The notes under the pieces are model-generated. The model had not been told where the DNA came from and searched no databases. It saw only the letters and a program-made list of their open reading frames with translations. From the NCBI RefSeq assembly GCF_964355755.1, contig NC_092679.1, positions 22,258,432 to 22,322,431 on the forward strand: DNA of 64,000 bases. The letters are read 5' to 3'. A program made the translations under genes and the position numbers. The stretch's first letter is position 1. Each line of letters begins with the position of its first letter. Positions 55,701 through 64,000 of this stretch are shown one piece after another. The stretch comes from Antedon mediterranea. Its lineage: Eukaryota > Echinodermata > Crinoidea > Comatulida > Antedonidae.

Positions 55701-58700
55701 GTTTTAAGGTATCCTTTCAAATAGTCCCATCCCCAAAGTCGGCCCAATTTCGTGTTCTAGCGGGGGGGTGTGGGAGGATCGTGTTGTTGGGTTATACCAG
55801 AGGATACAATATACAGTATTACTATGAATAACAGTAACTCACTCTTGTAAGATAGCTAGGTTGTTTTGGGATTCCTTCAGGTCTTCTTCTAATTGGACTA
55901 ATTTAGATTGTTGTAAACTGTATATGTCTTGTAGTTCTGCACTTGGAAGCTTATTTGATTCAAGTTCACTAATAGCAGCATCCAGATCAGCTTCATCTAA
56001 AATTCAGGAAGGGTAAAAAAATAAAAAATGATAAACTAATAAAAATGTAAAAATAAAAATGTATTGGGTCCTGAAGGTGTCCCCTTAATAGGGGTTTAAT
56101 GAAATATGTTTCATATGACCTAAACTCAGGGAAAGCTGTAGTCTGGGTTCCAGACGGAGTTTTGTCTTAATATTAGTAAAAAGATAAATATTTTGGCACA
56201 TATGGCGTTTCATACGTATACTACTTGATTTTGGATACTCCGTCTGGGGAAACACGCACAAGTCACGTGGTTTGACACCAAGAATTCTTGGTGCATACGA
56301 TTATCCGGTTGACTAGTTTCAGCTGCATGCGATTGGATACTCACTCGTACACCGTTTTAATATTCATATTTCAGAATTTCAAAGACTCAACAACTAAGAT
56401 GATGCGCATGCGCTATGTTACGTTTAGACAACGTGTACTAATTGGGTACATTTATGAAAGTTTCTGAAGGCTAGAAATTATTTTATATGCCTAGTAGTCT
56501 GGTAAACATTTGATGGGATTTTTCCCAAGAACATGCTCGTCTTGATGTGATAGGCTAGCTTCTCCGCAATTCAAACATTGAATGGATCATTTATTACGCG
56601 GAGATAATTTTGATTTAATTCTCACCCAGACCCTGTCCTGTTCTGTGTGGTGGTGTAGCCCTGTTGTGTGCCGGTGGTATGTAGGCCTCGACCTTTATTG
56701 GCGTTTTATTTGGCAGGTCATACGTGCGAGTTGAGTAGGACCTACGAAAGAGGCCTAGGCCAAGGACTAAACAATTCATAAACAAAACAACTTGGCATTA
56801 CGATTTTATATTTCAACAGTCTCGATTGTATATTCAGCACTGTACGTATTCGATCTTTTTTCATTTTGAAACAAAATAATCATTTGTCTGTATTTTCAGA
56901 CAAAAATCGCAGTCGAAATAAAAACAAATAAATAATAAAAAAAGATAATACAGACTTGGGGCAAGTCTAGGAAAGCTGTGAAACACATCTTTCAAAAAAT
57001 AAAACACATAATACTTACATTTATCTAGTTGTTGGATATCAGTGTCAATTTGAATACAAGATTCTGAAAGGCTTTCCACTGACTTCTTTAGATGTTCATA
57101 ACGCTCCTGTAAAAACAAAATGTGTGTAATGAAGGAGAAATTTGTGGGTTCTTAATGAATAAGAAATTTGTGGGTTCTTTTTGGTCCTAAAGTGTCCCTT
57201 TAATAGAGGTTTTACTGTATGCAAACAAGACAGAATACTTACATTAACAGATGTATGTATGGATGATAGAACAAGACAGAATACTTACATTAACAGATGT
57301 ATGTATGGATGATAGAACAAGACAGAATACTTACATTAACAAATGTATATATGGATGATAGAACAAGACAGAATACTTACATTAACAGATGTATGTATGG
57401 ATGATAGAACAAGACAGAATACTTACATTAACAGATATATGTATGGATGATAGAACAAGCCAGAATACTTACATTAACAGATGTATGTATGGATGATAGA
57501 ACAAGACAGAATACTTACATTAACAGATGTATGTATGGATGATAGAACAAGACAGAATACTTACATTAACAGATGTATGTATGGATGATAGAACAAGACA
57601 GAATACTTACATTAACAGATGTATGTATGGATGATAGAACAAGACAGAATACTTACATTAACAGATGTATGTATGGATGATAGAACAAGCCAGAATACTT
57701 ACATTAACAGATGTATGTATGGATGATAGAACAAGCCAGAATACTTACATTAACAGATATATGTATGGATGATAGAACAAGCCAGAATACTTACATTAAC
57801 AGATGTATGTATGGATGATAGAACAAGCCAGAATACTTACATTAACAGATATATGTATGGATGATAGAACAAGCCAGAATACTTACATTAACAGATGTAT
57901 GTATGGATGATAGAACAAGCCAGAATACTTACATTAACAGATATATGTATGGATGATAGAACAAGCCAGAATACTTACATTAACAGATGTATGTATGGAT
58001 GATAGAACAAGCCAGAATACTTACATTAACAGATGTATGTATGGATGATAGAACAAGACAGAATACTTACATTAACAGATGTATGTATGGATGATAGAAC
58101 AAGACAGAATACTTACATTAACAGATGTATGTATGGATGATAGAACAAGCCAGAATACTTACATTAACAGATGTATGTATGGATGATAGAACAAGACAGA
58201 ATACTTACATTAACAGATGTATGTATGGATGATAGAACAAGCCAGAATACTTACATTAACAGATGTATGTATGGATGATAGAACAAGACAGAATACTTAC
58301 ATTAACAGATGTATGTATGGATGATAGAACAAGCCAGAATACTTACATTAACAGATGTATGTATGGATGATAGAACTTTAGATTTCCATTCTTTCCAACT
58401 TGATTTCATCATCTTTTTACAGACCTGTTGCAATTTCTGAATTCTTTTCTCAAAATCTCTTAATTCTTCAGACTAAATAACAAAAACGAGGGTAAAAATG
58501 ATACACGTAAATATATTCTTGCCATTTGATTGGACGATTGTGGATCACATGGCATTCAATAGTATACAAATAATTAATGTTTATGAGTGGATGAATGGTA
58601 CAAAAAATACCATTGAGGTGATGATAAAAGGTTATATTTCCAAGTAATAATTTCATTTGGTGAAATGTGAAATCTCATTTCACAATAGCTTTTCATCTTT

Positions 58701-61700
58701 TATACCTTATGGAATTATTTGTACCATTCCACTCATAAACATTCATTATTTGTACCATTCCACTCATAAACATTTATTATTTGTATATAGTAATCTTGTA
58801 TATTCTATTTGATAGATTTTTAGAAAGAAAGAAAAAAGACTTACACCAACTATCATTATATGGTTCATTTCTTCTTTATTGAATAACTTCTCTGTTAGTT
58901 CTTGAACTGATTTTTCCATTCTATTAAACAATTTTTTACAAAAATAAAACTTTTTTCTTCAGTTCTACAAATTATTTATTATTATTGTTAGGCACATTTG
59001 TCTAGTGAATTTTATCTCTGAAATACAATCCATTCACACAAGAGACAAACAAAGCCCTAAGCTCTGTCTACACTATCAAACTTAATGTGACAAAAAAATG
59101 TGATGTGCCTATATATGGACATGATGATGTTCATATTTGGGCACATCACAGTATTGTATTGTAGACAGAGATTTGAACAAGTTGTTCAGGGTGGAGTTGT
59201 TTTGTCATGAGAAAAAATCCTGATATTGGACAGAATTTGAACCAAGGGTTCAGGATGGTATGTATAGTTCGTTTGTTTAAATTAGGATTATGTCCTACAC
59301 ACGAATAGCAGGGTCATCTAAGCATCTCACAGAGACAACCCCATTCTCTTAGACAAAAGAAAATGCTTAGCAAGCAAAGCTTTTCACGATTTAACCGGAC
59401 TTACGTGTTGGTGTTTTGGCGGACATATTCCACTGCCCAATCATACATCTTACATTTTGGAGCATCAATACATGATGTTCGCAGACGGTTAACTAGCGTA
59501 TTTGGCTCGGAACCCTAAAAAAAAAGAGCATTATCATAGTAATAAATCTTACACCTCCTCATTGGGATTGGAAGGCATGTATACCACCAAGCCACAGCTC
59601 CACTACAAAAGACAATGAAAAATAGTAATTTCTGACATGGTTGGTATAAAATAAATCCGGAAACAGATTGAGCAAGCTGTAATATTTGCAAAACAAAATT
59701 ATGAACTATTACTGTACCTCTATTACTGGCATCACACTTCTTCTGATATTGTTAACAGATGGCAGAGAGGTCAAATTGGCAAAGAAGTTCTCCAAGACCT
59801 CTCCAACAGTTATCTCATTTCCAGCAGATTTGGTCTACAAAGAGAATATTGTTGTGTTTAAATATTCATTTTACAAATTCTGTGGGTCAGAGAAAAAGGG
59901 ATGTTGTGTAGAAATGAGTTGAATAAAGACGCAGTGTACAAAAAGCAGAGTAACCAATGAAAAGAGGCCAATTTGGAGAATTTATCATTTCAAAGCTGAA
60001 GAACAAGTTTAGTTATAACTTAATCTATAACAATAAAAAGCAGAGTTGGCCATTTCAAAACTGAAGAAAAAACAGGTATGCCTTTACCATATTGAGAAAG
60101 CTGAAGTTTTCGGTTCGTTCAAGCTTGGAGATGTTTGACTTCTGACTAACATCTGCCTGGCTGTTTAATTTTGTGCCAACTGAAAAATAGAAATTTCATT
60201 AATTATTATATTACAATCTTTAAAATTGGTTGAATTATTGAATTTATGCTGCAAATAAATTACAGAGATATGGAAGAAATATCAGAAAAGGCTTTTGTAA
60301 TGTAAATTTTGAGGGCATCCCTTACCATCAATATCAAGAAAATTTGTGGTTGCAGTTAGCTCAAGATTTTCAAGCTCCTCTATTTCATCTGGTGGTAACT
60401 CTTCTAGAATCCCTTTCATATCATGATTCTCATTTCCCTTAAACGAATCGCCTAAATCAGTTTTAATGAATTTGCTCTTTGACTCAAAACACACTTCCTG
60501 CTTTCTCTTTGACCTTTGAACATCCTCCAGAGAATCTGACATTTCTTGGCTGTCGTCTGTGTTACTGGGTATAGTAAAAGTACCATCATTCTCAACCTTT
60601 ATTGTGAAAGTTTCTGAAGCGGAACAATTATTCGTGTCCAAGATTTCCTTTTCTGCTAAACTCATTTTAGGAAATCCAACCTCTTCATCAGATTCTGCCA
60701 TTCTATCTGGACATAGAGATGATTCTGGAGTACTTCCATATGATGCTTCATTTTTTTTATTCTTAATTTCTATGTCAGTATCTTGAGAAGTCTGCACATG
60801 TGGACTTTCAATGTCACATCTTTTTAAACGCTCAACATCGGTTGTCTCCACATTTTTTACCAATTGTTCATTATGTTGTATTTTCTTCTCTTCAATGATG
60901 CTTATCTGGTTCTGACCAGTAGATGTCGTTTTCATTTTGTCTGTTATCACTGATACATTCATTTCAGAATCAGTTAGAATGCTGGCACTTTCTACACAGG
61001 ATGTAAGTTCCATTTTCCCAGAATTTTCTAAATTAAATGTAGTTTGATTTGGATAAAGCTCTGCTGTTTCGTCTGGTACAATTCCTCCAACACAAGATGT
61101 AAACTCCATCCTTCCAGTCTTTTCACATGTGCTATCAGTAGCTACTTCATCCATATTTTGTACTGGCATTTTCTCTTGAATGTTTGGGGCGAGTTCTCCA
61201 ACACAAGAAGTTAATTCCATTCGTCCAGTATTTTCTCCTGCACCAAACACAGTTGTCTCTGAAAGTGAGGTTCTGCCTTTAATCATTGGTGTTTTCCCTT
61301 GACTTGGCAGAAGTCCACCAACACAGGAAGTTAATTCCATTCTTCCAGTATTTTCTCCCGCACCAAACACAGTTGTCGTTTCTGAAAGTGAGCTTCTGTC
61401 TTTAACCATTGGGGTTTTCCCTTGACTTGGCAGAAGTCCACCAACACAGGAAGTTAATTCCATTCTTCCAGTATTTTCTCCCGCACCAAACACAGTTGTC
61501 GTTTCTGAAAGTGAGGTTCTGTCTTTAACCATTTGGGTTTTTCCTTGACTTGGCAGAAGTCCACCAACACAGGAAGTTAATTCCATTCGTCCAGTATTTT
61601 CTCCTGCACCAAATACAGTTGTTGTCTCTGAAAGTGACGTTCTGCCTTTAACCATTGGTGTTTTTCCTTGACTTGGCAGAAGTCCACCAACACAAGAAGT

Positions 61701-64000
61701 TAATTCCATTCGTCCAGTATTTTCTGCTGCACCAAATACAGTTGTCTCTGAAAGTGAGGTTCTGTCTTTAACCATTGGTGTTTTTCCTTGACTTGGCAGA
61801 AGTCCACCAACACAAGAAGTTAATTCCATTCGTCCAGTATTTTCTCCTGCACCAAATACAGTTGTCTCTGAAAGTGAGGTTCTGTCTTTAACCATTGGGG
61901 TTTTTCCTTGACTTGGCAGAAGTCCACCAACACAAGAAGTTAATTCCATTCGTCCAGTATTTTCTCCTGCACCAAATACAGTTGTCTCTGAAAGTGAGGT
62001 TCTGTCTTTAACCATTGGGGTTTTTCCTTGACTTGGCAGAAGTCCACCAACACAGGAAGTTAATTCCATTCGTCCAGTATTTTCTCCTGCACCAAATACA
62101 GTTGTTGTCTCTGAAAGTGACGTTCTGCCTCCTTTAACCATTGGGGTTTTTCCTTGACTTGGCAGAAGTCCACCAAAACAGGAAGTTAATTCCATTCGTC
62201 CAGTATTTTCTCCTGCACCAAATACAGTTGTTGTCTCTGAAAGTGACGTTCTGCCTCCTTTAACCATTGGTGTTTTTCCTTGACTCGGCAGAAGTCCACC
62301 AACACAAGAAGTTAATTCCATTCGTCCAGTATTTTCTCCTGCACCAAATACAGTTGTCTCTGAAAGTGAGGTTCTGCCTTTAATCATTGGGGTTTTTCCT
62401 TGACTTGGCAGAAGTCCACCAACACAAGAAGTTAATTCCATTCGTCCAGTATTTTCTCCTGCACCAAATACAGTTGTTGTCTCTGAAAGTGACGTTCTGC
62501 CTTTAACCATTGGTGTTTTTCCTTGACTTGGCCGAAGTCCACCAACACAAGAAGTTAATTCCATTCTTCCAGTATTTTCTCCTGCACCAAATACAGTTGT
62601 CTCTGAAAGTGAGGTTCTGCCTTTAATCATTGGTGTTTTTCCTTGACTTGGCAGAAGTCCACCAACACAAGAAGTTAATTCCATTCGTCCAGTATTTTCT
62701 CCTGCACCAAATACAGTTGTCTCTGAAAGTGAGGTTCTGTCTTTAACCATTGGGGTTTTTCCTTGACTTGGCAGAAGTCCACCAACACAGGAAGTTAATT
62801 CCATTCGTCCAGTATTTTCTCCTGCACCAAATACAGTTTTTGTCTCTGAAAGTGAGGTTCTGCCTTTAACCATTGGTGTTTTTCCTTGACTTGGCAGAAG
62901 TCCACCAACACAGGAAGTTAATTCCATTCTTCCAGTATTTTCTCCTGCACCAAATACAGTTGTTGTTTCTGAAAGTGAGGTTCTGCCTTTAATCATTGGG
63001 GTTTTTCCTTGACTTGGCAGAAGTCCACCAACACAAGAAGTTAATTCCATTCGTCCAGTATTTTCTCCTGCACCAAATACAGTTGTTGTCTCTGAAAGTG
63101 ACGTTCTGCCTTTAACCATTGGTGTTTTTCCTTGACTTGGCCGAAGTCCACCAACACAAGAAGTTAATTCCATTCTTCCAGTATTTTCTCCTGCACCAAA
63201 TACAGTTGTCTCTGAAAGTGAGGTTCTGCCTTTAATCATTGGTGTTTTTCCTTGACTTGGCAGAAGTCCACCAACACAAGAAGTTAATTCCATTCGTCCA
63301 GTATTTTCTCCTGCACCAAATACAGTTGTCTCTGAAAGTGAGGTTCTGTCTTTAACCATTGGGGTTTTTCCTTGACTTGGCAGAAGTCCACCAACACAGG
63401 AAGTTAATTCCATTCGTCCAGTATTTTCTCCTGCACCAAATACAGTTGTTGTCTCTGAAAGTGAGGTTCTGCCTTTAACCATTGGTGTTTTTCCTTGACT
63501 TGGCAGAAGTCCACCAACACAGGAAGTTAATTCCATTCTTCCAGTATTTTCTCCTGCACCAAATACAGTTGTTGTTTCTGAAAGTGAGGTTCTGCCTTTA
63601 ATCATTGGTGTTTTTCCTTGACTTGGCAGAAGTCCACCAACACAAGAAGTTAATTCCATGCGTCCCGTATTTTCTCCCGCACCAAACACAGTTTGTTCTT
63701 CTGATTTAGACACACACGTTTCCCGACCGGATACGGAATCCGGAAGATTTGGGCAAAAACTGTTCTGCACAGAAGGTTGAAACGGAGTACTAGTATACTT
63801 CGGTCTAATAACCTGGCCAACATTAGCTGTGAAGTCAACACCTAAAGTAAAGTTGTGAGCAGGTGCTACATGTGTACCATTTAAGTCTTTTTTACCGTCT
63901 ACATCCATTGTGGAATAATTAACACTCTGTCTACTCATGTTCTCATCATCAGCTTCTTGGATTATGCTTAAAGACTTATTCTGGAATGACACTTTATTGC
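52743..64000 (-). CDS. KNL1: Kinetochore scaffold KNL1 (N-terminus outside window)
   Basis: KNL1 recruits BUB3-BUB1 and PP1 to kinetochores and anchors the spindle checkpoint. Coding exons seen, in order: 60326-64000 (open at edge), 60088-60179, 59718-59834, 59405-59514, 58845-58920, 58347-58472, 57019-57106, 55843-55996, 55510-55653, 55084-55187, 53976-54127, 53411-53511, 53142-53267 and 52743-52875. Phases agree throughout. The first codons at the edge read NKVSFQ, an RVxF-type PP1 docking motif. Next come 23 MELT modules, mostly TVFGAGENTGRMELTSCVGG with a 40-42 residue period. Later exons give coiled coils (about 58472-55510) and a C-terminal RWD-like region (AFAKFYVTFDLVPGSYPSTL, then EEDIRSVLSSV). 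The exon ending at 58347 is preferred over a weaker donor at 58425. The gene lacks only its first residues (SILK region). Confidence 0.95.
52979..53120. repeat. Family A MITE, KNL1 penultimate-exon side
   Basis: AAGCTCTGTATTCACTATCA at the left and TTTGATAGTGTAGACAGAGC at the right. It lies 21 bases from the 5' splice site of the exon at 53142. Confidence 0.8.
53688..53939. repeat. Two abutting family A MITEs, the second a half copy
   Basis: The first ends GATAGTGTAGACAGAGCTTT at 53830. A second begins at GTGTGATGTGCCCAAATATGG and ends GATAGTGTAGACATAGC, lacking the left arm. This fits a template-switch or unequal-exchange origin. Confidence 0.75.
54236..54936. repeat. Family A MITE split by a LINE insertion
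   Basis: The left half (GTGATGTGCCCAAATATGG to TAGTGACAT at 54308) and right half (GACATCATCATGTCCATATA to GACAGAGAGAGC) rejoin into one family A copy once the LINE is removed. GACAT is duplicated at the junctions. Confidence 0.85.
54309..54861 (+). pseudogene. 5'-truncated L2/Rex1-like LINE
   Basis: A 135-residue frame ending at 54716 has RKAQRRIYFLRRLKSFGIN, then FYRSVIESVITYSLTVWFGS and LNRIVKTASRIIG, the C-terminal end of an L2/Rex1-like reverse transcriptase protein. It is followed by a 3' UTR and a TTGAC microsatellite. The endonuclease and catalytic RT parts are missing. The frame is intact to its stop, so the insertion is fairly young. Confidence 0.88.
55255..55400 (+). repeat. LINE 3' tail fragment
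   Basis: CAATGCGCTCAGATCTTTAC, GCACTATATAAATGG and ATTATTATTAATT resemble in plus orientation the LINE end at 28594. Confidence 0.5.
57224..58375 (-). repeat. 46-bp minisatellite carrying a 5' splice site
   Basis: Twenty-five units. Each unit on the KNL1 sense strand contains CATCTGTTAATGTAAGTATT, a strong donor (AAT|GTAAGT). The first unit is the end of the exon at 58347-58472 plus the start of its intron, so the array is an amplified exon-intron junction. Variants are GAC/GCC and TGT/TAT changes. Confidence 0.93.
58510..58800. repeat. Family D interspersed repeat with inner palindromes
   Basis: CATTTGATTGGACGATTGTG and TCACATGGCATTCAATAG lead in, with ATTTGGTGAAATGTGAAA / TCATTTCACAATAGC as a central hairpin. 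A repeated ATTTGTACCATTCCACTCAT follows. It fills the intron upstream of exon 58347-58472. Confidence 0.6.
59058..59172. repeat. Family A MITE, KNL1 intron
   Basis: AAGCTCTGTCTACACTATCA at the left and GTAGACAGAG at the right, with CATGATGATGTTCATATTTGG inside. Confidence 0.75.
61180..63690 (-). repeat. MELT-coding tandem array (120-126 bp units)
   Basis: Twenty-one units encode TVFGAGENTGRMELTSCVGG and then a SQGKTPM(V/I)K(G/D)RTSLSET linker; two more divergent modules (MEFT and MELT) follow at 60980-61130. Units 1-5 and 6-10 repeat as a 609-bp higher-order block, marked by the LRPSQ variant (GGCCGAAGTCC near 62530 and 63139). Confidence 0.95.

Noticed and set aside
57224-58375. CRISPR-like array (25 regular 46-bp repeats)
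   Set aside because: There are no unique spacers, the units are contiguous, and the array sits in an intron of an animal gene; it is a minisatellite.

Overview
This 64 kb window is nuclear DNA from an animal. It is AT-rich, its genes are split by GT-AG introns, and it is full of short interspersed repeats. The gene set (PEX6, an STK35/PDIK1L-like kinase-fold gene, RCE1, FAM181, a PAR/CES-2-like bZIP gene, MRPS12, a small SPMIP10/TEX43-like gene and KNL1), the FAM181 gene in particular, and the recurring word TAGGCCTA suggest an invertebrate deuterostome, most likely an echinoderm. The species assignment is inference; the gene identities rest on translated motifs and on exon chains that join in frame.

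Layout. 1-8552 (+) is PEX6, sixteen exons, cut at the left edge. 10451-11602 (-) is a single-exon divergent kinase-fold gene lacking the catalytic aspartate. 14423-29709 (-) is RCE1, nine exons; its last codons and stop sit in the first unit of a 74-bp minisatellite. 29.8-38.2 kb is gene-poor and holds palindromic CCAAT-bearing elements and CpG-rich words. 38266-39465 (-) is single-exon FAM181 with a YAP-like TEAD-binding loop. 43921-44988 (-) is a bZIP factor, with PAR/C/EBP-type motifs 1.1-1.8 kb upstream of its ATG. 47804-48518 (-) is MRPS12, head to head with a four-exon gene at 49281-50094 (+) encoding a probable sperm microtubule inner protein. 50672-52002 is a foldback element built from a 21-bp palindromic unit. 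52743-64000 (-) is KNL1, fourteen exons seen, with 23 MELT modules; a PP1-docking KVSF motif lies at the very edge of the window.

Repeats. I recognise several interspersed families: (A) a MITE whose ends read AGCTCTGTCTACACTATCAA, about 17 copies; (B) a palindromic MITE starting GCTTGGTTCCCACTAG and carrying paired CCAAT boxes; (C) short TTAATAGGGGTGTCCC words; (D) an element starting CATTTGATTGGA; a tRNA-headed SINE with a LINE-like tail; and 5'-truncated non-LTR retrotransposon ends, one inserted inside a family A copy.

The most unusual theme is minisatellites that grew out of exon boundaries: RCE1's stop-codon region, a KNL1 exon end with its 5' splice site, and the KNL1 MELT-coding units. 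The genes are unrelated housekeeping or developmental genes (peroxisome, CAAX processing, mitochondrial ribosome, kinetochore, transcription) and do not form one pathway.
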